Below, piece by piece: positions 1 to 9,310 of a stretch of 34,332 nucleotides of DNA. Location: contig NZ_LMPJ01000002.1 of NCBI RefSeq assembly GCF_001424585.1, forward strand, positions 1 to 34,332. Reading direction: 5' to 3'. The position numbers were made by a program, and so were the translations under genes. The notes under the pieces were generated by a model. The model worked only from the letters and a program-made list of their open reading frames with translations, did no database searches and was not told the DNA's origin. Within the stretch, counting starts at the first letter, position 1. The number at the start of each line of letters is the position of its first letter. Source of the DNA: Chryseobacterium sp. Leaf180 (lineage in GTDB: Bacteria; Bacteroidota; Bacteroidia; Flavobacteriales; Weeksellaceae).

Positions 1-260
1 ATTATAATTCCTTTATCACTCAAACTTAAAACAAGATCAATAATATTTTTTAGACTTCTACCTAACCGGTCAAGTCGCCAAACATAAAGTTCGTCACCGT
101 CTCGAAACTGGTCAATCATCTTATCCAATTCGGGACGATTTTTTGTTGCACCTGAAATTTTCTCCTGATAAATTTTCTCACAACCTGCTTTTTCTAAAGC
201 TTCAATTTGCAGATCTAAATTTTGATCTTTGGTAGAAACCCGGGCATATCCTATTTTCAT
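1..260 (-). CDS. Serine recombinase (resolvase/invertase), N-terminal part, cut by window edge
   Basis: Reading the minus strand from the ATG at 260 gives an open frame that begins MKIGYARVSTKDQNLDLQ and continues to the window edge. The YARVSTKDQ block is the N-terminal signature of resolvase/invertase-type serine recombinases, with Ser9 as the expected nucleophile. The later stretch YVWRLDRLGRSLKN matches the conserved arginine-rich part of the catalytic domain. About 86 residues are visible; the rest of the catalytic domain and any DNA-binding domain lie outside the window. Such enzymes resolve transposon cointegrates or invert promoter segments. Given the mobile-element debris to its right, it is probably part of a transposon or integrated element. 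Whether it acts as a resolvase or an invertase cannot be told from this fragment. Confidence 0.9.
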   Translation of the reverse strand, partial: MKIGYARVSTKDQNLDLQIEALEKAGCEKIYQEKISGATKNRPELDKMIDQFRDGDELYVWRLDRLGRSLKNIIDLVLSLSDKGII

Positions 261-425
261 ATCTGTTACATTAAACTCACTGCACGCAAATTTATGAAAC
301 TTTGTTTTGTGATACGGGATTTTGAGAAAATTATTCGAAATAATAGGATTCAAGAATCTACATTTTTCAAAATCTCACTAAACTACCAATATTATTCGTT
401 AAGATAAAGAGAAATACACAGTCTA

Positions 426-662
426 TTATTCATCCACTCTCAGTATATTTCTCAATCTTAGATCAGCTTTGGGGCTGCCCTCGCTGTTTAGCCATAAAAT
501 ATCATCTATGATGCAAAAAACTGTTTTCAATTTGAATTTTTGGATTTCATCTTCCGTCAGAAAGTCTACGATTAACAGTTTGTGACCGATCGAAGGAAAA
601 AATGCGGCTTTCCATACGATCTCTTTTCTCAAGTCTTCCTTAAAGCTTAATATAATTTTCAT
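426..662 (-). CDS. Small hypothetical protein (78 aa)
   Basis: This is an open frame of 78 codons from the ATG at 662; a longer version starting at a TTG at 683 is possible but less likely. The product has a hydrophobic-charged alternating pattern (KLLIVDFLTEDEIQKF, TVFCIIDDILWL) that suggests a small soluble alpha/beta fold, with no signal peptide and no membrane segment. I do not recognise the family. It lies between the serine recombinase and a repeat element and has no obvious operon partner. It could be a small accessory-region gene or a chance open frame. Confidence 0.4.
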   Translation of the reverse strand: MKIILSFKEDLRKEIVWKAAFFPSIGHKLLIVDFLTEDEIQKFKLKTVFCIIDDILWLNSEGSPKADLRLRNILRVDE

Positions 663-999
663 AATTTTCTTATTAGATAGCAATTGTCAGTTTTTCACGC
701 AAGACCTGTACAATCCATTTGTACCTGAAATTGTTACTTGTGATTCAGCGTTGAAAAATTTGTTATAACCCGTAGATCCAAACCCGTCTTATTTTTATAT
801 TTTCTATAAAGCTACAAACTAATAATAATTTAAATAAGGTAATCCGCTTCTGAGAATTTACATTTCATTCGTTTCCTAGGTTAATTTTCATAAATGATTT
901 ATGTCGGCAGAACAATTCTCATTGATTTTTCTATTCAACTTTTTCAGAATACAATTGTTATATTCTTTCGCAGGATCTCACATTACTCTTTCTTAATCA
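663..999. other. Intergenic stretch with no recognised gene
   Basis: This AT-rich segment lies between the small hypothetical gene and the first copy of the hairpin repeat. I see no convincing open frame, RNA gene or clear palindrome in it. Confidence 0.5.
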
Positions 1000-1156
1000 G
1001 TCGGGCAAGATTTCTATGAACCGCATTATCCTGTCCGGTTTTCTGTGATTTTCTATAGCAAATTTATTCCATCGGGCATGGCAAAAAAAATGTATTCGAG
1101 AATCCGAAAAGCGTTGCTTTTCAAACCCACCGCAAATACATTTCAGGCCTCATCAG
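1000..1156. repeat. Hairpin-containing repeat, copy 1 (partner at 3660-3815)
   Basis: This segment is strongly similar to 3660-3815 in the same orientation, with the best-conserved core being CCTGTCCGGTTTTCT followed by TTCTATAGCAAATTTATTCC and then GGCATGGCAAAAAAAATGTA. The right half is an inverted repeat: AAATGTATT near 1088 pairs with AATACATTT near 1135. Inside it is a second hairpin, GAAAAGC-GTT-GCTTTTC. The second copy has a different inner stem, so structure rather than sequence seems to be kept. The repeat abuts the broken left end of an IS3 transposase fragment. The reading frames of the two copies are not conserved across their full length, so it is probably non-coding, a REP- or MITE-like element. 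Its identity is unknown to me. Confidence 0.7.
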
Positions 1157-1164
1157 TAGAATAG

Positions 1165-1905
1165 ATCCGCCTGGAGAAAGCCAGAACAGGAACCAGAAAG
1201 CTTTATTATTTACTTAAAACCAGATTTAGGCTGGAGGGGATAAAAATAGGCTGAGATGCACTTTTCAGTTATCTCAGAAGAGAAAATCTGCTTATTTATC
1301 CTAAGATAAGATATACAAGGACCACTTTCTCCAAGCATTGGCTCAGGAAATATCCCAATCTTTTGAAAATAATTCTTATCAAAAGAAAAGAACAGGTGTT
1401 TGTAAGTGATATTGCCTACGAAAAAACCAAGACGGGCGAATGTTATTTATCATTGATTACCGATGCTTACAGCAGAAAAATAATGGGATACGAACTGAGT
1501 GAGAATATGAATGCCGAAAATGTTGTTAAGGCTTTGAAAATGGCTGTAAGAAACAGAACTACAAATTCTGATCTCATCCATCACTCAGACAGAGGATTGC
1601 AATATTGCTCGGAAATTTATCAAAAAGTGCTTGGAGAAAACAATATACAAACTACAATAACAGATGGGTATGACTGTTATCAAAACGCTTTGGCAGAAAG
1701 AATAAACGGAATATTGAAACAGGGGTTTTTCATTTACAAATGCAAAAATATTCAGGATCTGAAACAAATGGTGAGAGAAAGTATTTATATTTACAATAAC
1801 AAAAGGCCACATATGAGTCTGAAGATGAAAACCCCGGAAATGATGCATAAAAAATCCGGAAAATCGAAATCTTCCGGATGGGTATTTAATCGAATAACTT
1901 GTTAA
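1165..1905 (+). pseudogene. IS3-family transposase OrfB remnant (truncated, internal stop)
   Basis: In the frame that ends at the TAA at 1903-1905, the translation from 1165 reads IRLEKARTGTRKLYYLLK and onward, which is the mid-region of an IS3-family OrfB. A TGA at 1252 interrupts it, where related proteins usually carry a basic residue. After the stop, the retroviral-integrase-like core is intact, with the DDE residues visible in VFVSDIAYEKT, HHSDRGLQY and NALAERINGILK. The N-terminal helix-turn-helix part is missing; homology begins a few bases after the hairpin repeat ends. No matching orfA is present. It is a dead fragment, probably unable to support transposition on its own. Confidence 0.85.
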
Positions 1906-1988
1906 TTTATTTTAGGACTGGTTAGGAAAATAGTAATGCAGACTTACTGAAATATTTATATTTGAGAAAACAAATACATCCGAACATT

Positions 1989-2717
1989 ATGGATGATCAC
2001 GAAAGAATTAAAGTCATAAAAGAGTTTGTATATGATATAGAGCTGAATAATGGCAACAAAATCCCATGCTTAAAAAGATCAGATATTTTAACTGTTTTCA
2101 ATTTTAAGGATGCTGATATCGACTACATTGCCCGGCATACAAAATCATTTTGCAAATCATTCTCAAATATGACGATTTACAATAATCATTTTTTCTTTGA
2201 CAGTGGTAATAAAGTGGAAAGCATTACTATTGTAGGTGTAAGTTTTTTCTGCAAAAATCTCAATTCGCTTCATGTCAATCTTCCTCAATACGAGGAAGTT
2301 TTCGCAGATTTGGCTCTAGACTGGTTTTATAAAGTTGATTTTTATGAAAAGCATTCTACAACAGTTAGAAATTCGCTTGCTGACAGAGCTACAAACGATA
2401 CAGCATCAGAATATAAAATTACCAGGAAAATGGTAACGGATCAGAATGGACCTAAAGAAAATATAGAAGATCAAAATCACTTCTTAGACAGGAAAATAGT
2501 GGTTACAACCGGAACATTCGAAAAGTTCACCAGTAGAAATAAGATCATAAAACTACTGTATGAGTGTGGCGCAGATGTAAATAGCGTAATAACAAAAAAA
2601 ACCCACTTTGTCATTGTCGGGAAAAATGCAGGACCCAAAAAACTTGAAACCATTGCACTGCATAATATCCCTGTTATCACCGAAGAAGAATTTTATCAAA
2701 TTTTTAATGTTAAATAA
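1989..2717 (+). CDS. Protein with C-terminal BRCT domain
   Basis: The protein is 242 aa from the ATG at 1989; an in-frame TTG at 1962 would add nine residues, but the ATG is the more ordinary start. Residues about 165-240 form a BRCT domain: RKIVVTTGTFEKFTSRNKI, then GADVNSVITKKTHFVIVGKNAGPKKLE, then IPVITEEEFYQIF. This resembles the C-terminal BRCT of bacterial NAD-dependent DNA ligase (LigA), including the TGTF, KKTHFVIVG and AGPK positions. The first 150 residues do not look like a ligase and I do not recognise them. BRCT domains in bacteria bind DNA ends, gapped DNA or protein partners, so a DNA-repair or mobile-element role is possible but unproven. It stands alone between two transposase remnants. 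Confidence 0.8.
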   Translation: MDDHERIKVIKEFVYDIELNNGNKIPCLKRSDILTVFNFKDADIDYIARHTKSFCKSFSNMTIYNNHFFFDSGNKVESITIVGVSFFCKNLNSLHVNLPQYEEVFADLALDWFYKVDFYEKHSTTVRNSLADRATNDTASEYKITRKMVTDQNGPKENIEDQNHFLDRKIVVTTGTFEKFTSRNKIIKLLYECGADVNSVITKKTHFVIVGKNAGPKKLETIALHNIPVITEEEFYQIFNVK

Positions 2718-2823
2718 ATCTATTGATTATTTGGTGGAGATATTTTTAAAAGTACATTTAAAATGCGGACCAAAACTGAACTATAATAAGCCTTAAGTTA
2801 TTTAAGTAATTTTCTACGACTAT

Positions 2824-3101
2824 ACAACTATCTGTTCTGTTTTCCCTGAATCTCAAACCCAGATCTGTGGTTCACCAGATCAGAAATGCCTGCAAATCTG
2901 TGGTCTGGAAGGGCAGAAAAGAATTTTCTGCCGATATGAAGCTTATTTACACCGCGCCTACAAAACAAACAGCAGAAGCCGCTTTAAATAATTTTGCAGA
3001 AAAATGGGATTCAAATATTTATGCCATCAAATCCTTGAGGGATAAATTGGGATGAGTTGACCGTATTTTTTGAATTTCCTTTAGATTTACAAGAACAATA
3101 A
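2824..3101 (+). pseudogene. IS256/Mutator-family transposase remnant
   Basis: Three pieces in different frames add up to a central part of an IS256-family (Mutator-type) transposase. The first reads VFPESQTQIC from about 2839. The second, from 2867, reads VHQIRNACKSVVWKGRKEF and later KLIYTAPTKQTAEAAL and FAEKWDSN. The third, near 3046-3098, reads NWDELTVFFEFPLDLQEQ before a stop at 3099. The motifs (VHQIRN, the IYTAPT block and the W/F-rich stretch before the missing TTNxxE region) are typical of the family. At least two frameshifts and the loss of both ends show that it is dead. It marks another past insertion in this accessory stretch. Confidence 0.85.
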
Positions 3102-3144
3102 CAAAATCAAACTTTAAAAATGAGGACTTAGTTTTAATCCTAAT

Positions 3145-3165
3145 TTGGTACGCATTGCGTACCAA
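3145..3165. repeat. Perfect 10-bp palindrome with 1-base centre
   Basis: The sequence TTGGTACGCA-T-TGCGTACCAA has two perfectly complementary 10-base arms. It could be an operator for a dimeric regulator or a compact transcript hairpin. It is not followed by a T-run, so it does not look like an intrinsic terminator. No gene starts close by on either strand. Confidence 0.55.
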
Positions 3166-3659
3166 GTTGGAAATCCTTTATAATATTGAACTCCCTTTAG
3201 TTTCTTGTGGCAATTATAATGGAATTAAAGGTTCACTGTCAAATTTATTGACAACCCTGTCTCGAAGCTTTGCTTTACTATTGAAATTTCGGGAAATATT
3301 TTTATAGATGTCTAAAAAATTGTCTTCGATTTCATTTTTCTGATTTAATGTAGAAAATATAAACTTACTTTCTAATTTTTTCCATAAAAATTCTGTTATT
3401 ATTTATAAAATTAATTGTATTTATAAACGAGTAATAAAACGTTTTACTTTGTCTCAAAATTATTCATATAGAACTACAAAACTTATATTAATTTGGGTAT
3501 GGAATTTTGTCTGCTGGTAATCACATATTATTTAATTTTCTCAGTCGATCTATAGCGTAGATTCATAAATGTAAACTGATACTTATTAACATTCTTTAAT
3601 TTCATCTGTATATAGAGAATTCCTTCTTACAAATACTCAACAGAGAATTTTTGGTAATC
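3166..3659. other. AT-rich stretch without a recognised gene
   Basis: Nothing coding is supported here. The stretch follows the IS256 remnant and leads into the second hairpin repeat; it is probably decayed mobile-element DNA. Confidence 0.5.
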
Positions 3660-3815
3660 GATCGGTCAAAATTTCTACACGCACATCATCCTGTCCGGTT
3701 TTCTCTGATTTTCTATAGCAAATTTATTCCGTCGGGCATGGCAAAAAAAATGTATTTGGGAATCCGAAATCGGAGATTCCAAACCCACCACAAATACATT
3801 TCAGGCTTCATCAAT
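3660..3815. repeat. Hairpin-containing repeat, copy 2 (partner at 1000-1156)
   Basis: This is the direct-repeat partner of 1000-1156. The core from about 3690 to 3750 is nearly identical to copy 1. In the right half AAATGTATTTG pairs with CAAATACATTT, and the inner stem is GGAATC pairing with GATTCC rather than the GAAAAGC/GCTTTTC of copy 1. A short open frame crosses this copy but is not preserved in copy 1, which argues against coding. The two copies bracket the IS3 remnant, the BRCT gene and the IS256 remnant. Confidence 0.7.
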
Positions 3816-4205
3816 GCTAATTGTTATTTACTGATGTCAAGGAATTGATTTCAGTTTTTTTATGCCCTTCCTGCATATGTAATCTGCATAGAAAAGTCAG
3901 AAACCTCACAAGATGCAATAGCAGTGTTCATTGAAATTACGATCCTTATTATTCTTCCTAATAGATCATCATTGCTGATGTCATAATAATCAGAATTGTC
4001 AGATTCATTTATACATCAGTCATAGACTTTATTATAAGTTAGATTTTTATGATTTATTAAAAATTCATTTATCATATAATATGATCAGGTAAAAGAATAG
4101 AAAAGATCAAAATTTCCTTCAATCTGCAATTACAGAATCTCTACGGTTTTTTTTAATGCAGGTGCGGGAAAATAACAGGTCTCCGCCGTACCCGGAGCAG
4201 GAAAA
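3816..4205. other. Intergenic stretch upstream of the RadC-like gene
   Basis: No gene is seen. The last 60 bases are richer in G+C, and a GCAGGAAAA sequence just before the ATG at 4206 may serve as a weak ribosome binding site. Confidence 0.45.
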
Positions 4206-4652
4206 ATGAAATTCAATATTGTAAACGAAATTAAGTTAAGCTATTCAAGAAAGGGAAATTCCGAAAGAACCATATCATCATCCATGGATGCAGTGGATAT
4301 TTTCAGAGCGCATTTTGACGGGGATGAAATGGATTACCGGGAATCGTTTTTTGCACTGTATCTGAATCAGGCGAACAAGGTGTTAGGGATCAGGAAAATA
4401 TCGGAATGCGGAATTTCTTCAACCTTGGTAGATGTCCGTATTGTGATGCAGGCAGGCCTTCTCTGTAATGCTTCAGGGATTATCGTAGCCCACAATCATC
4501 CTTCAGGGAATCTGAATCCATCCACCGCTGATATAAAAATGACCAACCAGATCAGGGAAGCTGGAAAAATTCTGAATATGAATGTACTGGATCATGTGAT
4601 TTTGACTTCGGATGCGCATTTTTCGTTTGCTGATGATGGGCTGATGGGATAA
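4206..4652 (+). CDS. RadC-like JAB/MPN domain protein
   Basis: The protein has 148 aa, shorter than full RadC because it lacks the N-terminal helix-hairpin-helix part; this short form is common on Bacteroidota mobile elements. The JAMM-type metal site is visible: Glu46 in YRESFF, the HNHPSG block at residues 96-101, and Asp109 in PSTAD. These place it in the JAB/MPN metalloprotein family of RadC. Despite the name, a role in DNA repair is not established for these proteins; the family is often encoded beside plasmid and integrative-element genes. The gene upstream of the DUF4099/DUF3945 gene fits a conjugative-element remnant. The start is the ATG after GCAGGAAAA. Confidence 0.9.
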   Translation: MKFNIVNEIKLSYSRKGNSERTISSSMDAVDIFRAHFDGDEMDYRESFFALYLNQANKVLGIRKISECGISSTLVDVRIVMQAGLLCNASGIIVAHNHPSGNLNPSTADIKMTNQIREAGKILNMNVLDHVILTSDAHFSFADDGLMG

Positions 4653-5320
<668 letters not shown>

Positions 5321-6661
5321 ATGATAATAAATCGAAATATAGAAATCAATCAAAAAAATAATATTATGAACAATACAGGAAATAATACAGCCATTTCGGA
5401 ATTCAGTACTTTACTGGTGCTTCGTCACCGTAACAACTCCGTCGGAATTGTAGAGGCAGTGAATCAATACGGAAATATTATCGACGTTAAACCGGAAAGA
5501 AGTGGAGTTGATACGGTGATGCGGATCGATTCTTCAGCTGGTTCTTTTATGGATTTCTATTCTGAATTTTATCATCAGCTGAAGAATCCATCGGAGTATT
5601 CGTTTTTTAAAGTTAGGGAAGTTGAGGCCCGGGAGACCGCCAGAGGTTTGCAGGAATATATTAACGGTTCGTCGGAAACAGAAAGGCAGGATTTACAGGA
5701 GTTTGAGGTTTGTGTTGAAGCGGTTGATGCCATCCGAAATAAAAAATATGCTGACCGGGAGAATTCTGTTTTGACGAACGACTCTGATTGTGGTTTGTCA
5801 GACGGTCAAAACAGTTCTCTGTACCGCTATCAGATGACTGATTTTCCCTGGGAATCGTTGGCTGAACTGGATCTTAACCGGGAAAAGTTGGAAAGTTTAG
5901 GCGCATTGGAACCTTTACTGAAAGGATATAAGACACCGATGTTGGTTCCGGTACCTTTAAGTGATGGATATTCGGTAAGTATGGTTGAAGCACGGCTACA
6001 GTTGAGGCTGGATGATAAAGGGGAAGTGGTTGTCCGTATTCATACGGTTCTTGAAAAACCGGATTTTAATGAGAAGTTTAAGGGGCATGAGTTTACGGAA
6101 GAGGATAAATTTAATCTTTTGACTACAGGAAATATGGGCAGGGTGGTCGGGCTTGTTGATCCGTGGACCGATGAAGCCGTGCCCTCTCTGATCAGTTTGG
6201 ACAGGTTGACCAATGAATTGATTCCTTTGAGAATGGAGTTTGTCAGAATTCCTGCAGTGATTTGTGGGGTAACTTTGGATTTGGAACAAGTGAAGGTTCT
6301 GCGTGATGGGAAAGTTTTGTTTATTGAAAAGATGTTGTCGAAAAAAGGAAGGCTTTTTTCTGCGGTAGTACAGTTTAATACTGATAAGCAGTGGATTGAA
6401 TTTTTATTTAAAAAGAATTTGCAGGGTTATGACAGGAGAACTGGTGAGCATGATAGTGCGAATGATGTTCCTACTGTTTTCAGAGGAAAGTATCTGAGGA
6501 AATGGCAGATGGATAAATTGAAGGCAGGGGAGATGGCTTATATCAGTGGGTTGCTGGATAAAAATGGTAAGAAGTATCAGGGATATTTGAGTTTTGATAA
6601 AAGGAGAGGGGAGATTGAGTTTTCGTTTAAGAATTCGAAGAAAAAATTAACGGAATTTTAG
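5321..6661 (+). CDS. DUF4099/DUF3945 domain protein of conjugative elements
   Basis: The protein has 446 aa (or 431 from the in-frame ATG at 5366). The middle resembles DUF4099 (MTDFPWESLAELDLNREKLE, then LEPLLKGYKTPMLVPV). It is followed by DUF3945-type repeats with the signatures FTEEDKFNLLTTGNMGRVV, SLISLDRLTNELIPLRM and LSKKGRLFSAVVQFN. The C-terminus is basic (KKKLTEF) and has one more short copy of the FSxxxQFxxxKxxxEF theme. These domains are known almost only from Bacteroidota conjugative transposons and related plasmids, next to topoisomerase and RadC genes; their biochemical role is not settled. Here the transfer and integration genes are missing. Base composition is richer in G+C than the defence genes to the right, which suggests a separate origin. 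Confidence 0.88.
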   Translation: MIINRNIEINQKNNIMNNTGNNTAISEFSTLLVLRHRNNSVGIVEAVNQYGNIIDVKPERSGVDTVMRIDSSAGSFMDFYSEFYHQLKNPSEYSFFKVREVEARETARGLQEYINGSSETERQDLQEFEVCVEAVDAIRNKKYADRENSVLTNDSDCGLSDGQNSSLYRYQMTDFPWESLAELDLNREKLESLGALEPLLKGYKTPMLVPVPLSDGYSVSMVEARLQLRLDDKGEVVVRIHTVLEKPDFNEKFKGHEFTEEDKFNLLTTGNMGRVVGLVDPWTDEAVPSLISLDRLTNELIPLRMEFVRIPAVICGVTLDLEQVKVLRDGKVLFIEKMLSKKGRLFSAVVQFNTDKQWIEFLFKKNLQGYDRRTGEHDSANDVPTVFRGKYLRKWQMDKLKAGEMAYISGLLDKNGKKYQGYLSFDKRRGEIEFSFKNSKKKLTEF

Positions 6662-6792
6662 GATGCTTTTCGAAATGTGAGATCATGTGAATTCAAATTG
6701 AACGATGATTTTTTTAAAACCTGCATAGTCGGTGACTCTGCAGGTAATTTTGTTTGAGTTTATATAGGTTTTGACTGAAGGAGAATCGGGCG

Positions 6793-6897
6793 GCAAAAAT
6801 GCAATTCCTCCTTGTGGTCGGAAACGCATTTTTGCGGAATTTGGGGCAACCTCATTTCAAAAACATTTCCGGGTTAGGCTCTTCCATGTTTTTGAAA
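6793..6897. repeat. Two adjacent inverted repeats at the edge of the RADAR locus
   Basis: The first pair is GCAAAAATGC at 6793-6802 and GCATTTTTGC at 6826-6835. The second pair is TTTCAAAAACAT at 6855-6866 and ATGTTTTTGAAA at 6886-6897. Both have perfect arms of 10 and 12 bases. They lie 59-165 bases beyond the rdrB stop codon on its 3' side. The second could act as a transcription stop or RNA-stabilising hairpin for rdrB, but there is no clean T-run. They may instead mark the left border of an inserted segment. Confidence 0.65.
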
Positions 6898-6955
6898 AAG
6901 GTGAGTAATTAATATTGGATTAAACATACATCATGGCAAATATTTGAGACGATTG

Positions 6956-9310
6956 TTATGTGAATCTATATAAAATACTGTTATAGTTAATTTTTTTTAT
7001 TACGTCCATGCCTTCATCAATACTCAAAAATTCTTCATCTATTAATGTACAGTATGTGTTTGCGTATTCATTGTAAATATTTGTTGCAAAAATACCGGTG
7101 TCGTCTGATCCCAGGACAATAGGAGGTATAATATGTCCTTCCATACTCCACTTTACCCAATTTTTGAGATGGTATGTTGAAAAATTTTTATGAAAACCTA
7201 TCCTAATATTGCTGGTAGGTAGACTCTCAATAACTATTTCCTTATCTGCCATATATTTCAATAATTCAAGCTGTAGTGATTTTAATTTCTTTGCAGATAA
7301 TATACTAAAAGGTGATATACTGATTATTTTATCATAATTTTTGCGATAATCCTTACTATGATATTTCTTATATAAATTATAAATTTTACTACTATCTTTA
7401 TTTTCCAGGCTTTCAATAAAACGCTTTTCTACTGGCCAATTTAATTCAAAATCATCAAAAACCCCTTGGATTTTAAGATTGCCATGATGACTTGAAAATA
7501 TGTGGAGTGGACAAGAGGCCCGCATTAACCATGCCTGCTCCAAAATTGCAGGAGTACAGTATTCATTATAAATCAAATAGCTAAGATTATTTATTTCATT
7601 AACAAGGGTTGGTATTATCTTAATAAGATTTTTTAGTTTTGAATTGGCAATCAAGTGATAGATAAAAATCATATTGTCCAGATGGCATCCCTGCGAGATA
7701 AGTATTTCATCCCCTATAATTTGTGACCATTTCTCAACATTGATGCCCGCAGCTGTAGCATGGCCTATTCTGTCTGTCTTTTGAAGATTGCAAAACTCTA
7801 TTGTTTCATAAATAGCTCGTAAGCCATCTATTATATGATAAAAATCTTCTCCTGCATGATAAGTGAAATGCTTAAATCCTTTTCTTCTCATCAGCCTGTA
7901 TAGAGGAGCAAATACTTCTGGAGGACTGTCAAATTCGCTGGAAGCAGCATCGATACCGCTTACAGCATTTTCAAGTGTTGAAAATTTTGAAAGTACTGAA
8001 GTTAAATTTTTCCCCTTCTTGATGATTTCCAATCTTAAGGCTTTGTGTCTTATGTATTCACTGGTATTTTTGTCTTTCTGCTTTATAAAATGAGCTATTA
8101 ACCGTAACTCGGGTAAATTATTATCTTCTTCTTTTCCGGAAGAATTCTTAACCATATACTGCCAGCCTTCGAAAATAGTGTCAAGCTGAATTTTTTGTTC
8201 TCTTTGATTATTTTTTGGTGAAAACCGACCTTCCAGGAACCTTAAAAAATTTAAATCATTCCCGTGCATTTGGAAAAAGCGTCGCTTGAAGGACTTTTCG
8301 CTGCTTTCTCTTAGGCCGTTTAAAGTATTCTTCTGGAATTGTTCAAATCCATTTTGATGGGTTTGCTGAACTAAAAGTCTGTTGGTCAAACCTAAAATCA
8401 AAAGATAATGATGTAAAAGTTTAGCAATTTCATCGTGAGGCGATCTGTTAAGCTTATCTAAAACCAACACAAACATATATAGCTCCACAGACATGAGATG
8501 GGGATAATCAGCTTTATCTGAAATCCTATCCAGAAAAGGATGCCTGTAAGTGCTGCCTACGTCAAAAAAACCTTTTATGTTTGAAAGCTGATCTTCGTGA
8601 AATATATATAAATAAAGAAGTTTCCTTATTTTTCTTGCTTCCTGAAGAAATCTTATAAAGGTTATTGGTTCCAATAACGAGGACTCCTGCTCCAATTGTT
8701 CTTTAACTTTTGACTTGTTAAAGCTTTTTTTTAATTCCCTGTAAATTGGAATCGGATTTTTAAGAAAGTCCTGCCAAACATGATCAGTTTCTAAAGAGCC
8801 GTTTAGGTGCATATGCAGATCATGCAACCCGTTATTCTGATTTACAAAAAAATCTAAATTGGCGATCTTCGAACTTGGAATTGAAGTATATTTTGAATTT
8901 GGCAGTATGTATAATTCGAAAAATTTTTTATCGTCAATGTCACTGCTCTTTTTCCTGTATAAATCCTGTAAGAAAGTAGCCTGCAGAAACAATGGGGGAA
9001 TGAAAGTCAGTAGCTCTTGCCAACTGTTTTGTTCCTGTTGTTTTACATTTATTCTATTGATATTAATTTCAAGATAATCTCCTGATAAACCAAATATACC
9101 TTTCACAAAGATATCAGACATACTAGTGATGCCATCAAATGTATTATTATGATGAAGTCTTAAAATATGATCAGGAACAGTAGAATTTTCAGCACGATAT
9201 AGCAGAAAAATTCTTCTTTTTAAATCTTCAAAGGAAACATTTTTTTTATGTTTATAACAGTTTAGTGATTCGTCATCAATGAGTAAATACTTTAAAAGGT
9301 TTATGGCCAT
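6956..9310 (-). CDS. rdrB: RADAR defence deaminase RdrB (adenosine deaminase family)
   Basis: The protein has 784 aa, much larger than a housekeeping adenosine deaminase, as expected for RdrB. The zinc and catalytic residues of the family are visible: HMH at 166-168 in HDLHMHLNGS, HAGED at 485-489, GHAT with His517, ESLPTSN at 695-701, and GSDD with Asp736/Asp737. The N-terminal 150 residues and several insertions are family-specific. RdrB works with the RdrA ATPase in a giant assembly; it has been reported to deaminate adenosine in RNA and, in later work, ATP/dATP, stopping phage growth. The start codon overlaps the end of rdrA by 10 nt, so the two are translationally linked. The reading frame is intact and all key residues are kept, so activity is plausible. 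Confidence 0.93.
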   Translation of the reverse strand: MAINLLKYLLIDDESLNCYKHKKNVSFEDLKRRIFLLYRAENSTVPDHILRLHHNNTFDGITSMSDIFVKGIFGLSGDYLEININRINVKQQEQNSWQELLTFIPPLFLQATFLQDLYRKKSSDIDDKKFFELYILPNSKYTSIPSSKIANLDFFVNQNNGLHDLHMHLNGSLETDHVWQDFLKNPIPIYRELKKSFNKSKVKEQLEQESSLLEPITFIRFLQEARKIRKLLYLYIFHEDQLSNIKGFFDVGSTYRHPFLDRISDKADYPHLMSVELYMFVLVLDKLNRSPHDEIAKLLHHYLLILGLTNRLLVQQTHQNGFEQFQKNTLNGLRESSEKSFKRRFFQMHGNDLNFLRFLEGRFSPKNNQREQKIQLDTIFEGWQYMVKNSSGKEEDNNLPELRLIAHFIKQKDKNTSEYIRHKALRLEIIKKGKNLTSVLSKFSTLENAVSGIDAASSEFDSPPEVFAPLYRLMRRKGFKHFTYHAGEDFYHIIDGLRAIYETIEFCNLQKTDRIGHATAAGINVEKWSQIIGDEILISQGCHLDNMIFIYHLIANSKLKNLIKIIPTLVNEINNLSYLIYNEYCTPAILEQAWLMRASCPLHIFSSHHGNLKIQGVFDDFELNWPVEKRFIESLENKDSSKIYNLYKKYHSKDYRKNYDKIISISPFSILSAKKLKSLQLELLKYMADKEIVIESLPTSNIRIGFHKNFSTYHLKNWVKWSMEGHIIPPIVLGSDDTGIFATNIYNEYANTYCTLIDEEFLSIDEGMDVIKKINYNSILYRFT

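Noticed and set aside
2608..2796. Overlapping plus-strand frame at the end of the BRCT gene
   Set aside because: It is a shadow of the BRCT-coding sequence in another frame with no recognisable features.
3651..3848. 65-codon frame across the second hairpin repeat
   Set aside because: The matching part of copy 1 needs a frame change and has different stops, so protein coding is not conserved.
6873..6879. GTTAGGC, which resembles an integron attC core site
   Set aside because: Only a single core is present, with no matching partner core in attC geometry and no integron integrase in the window; the match is short enough to be chance.
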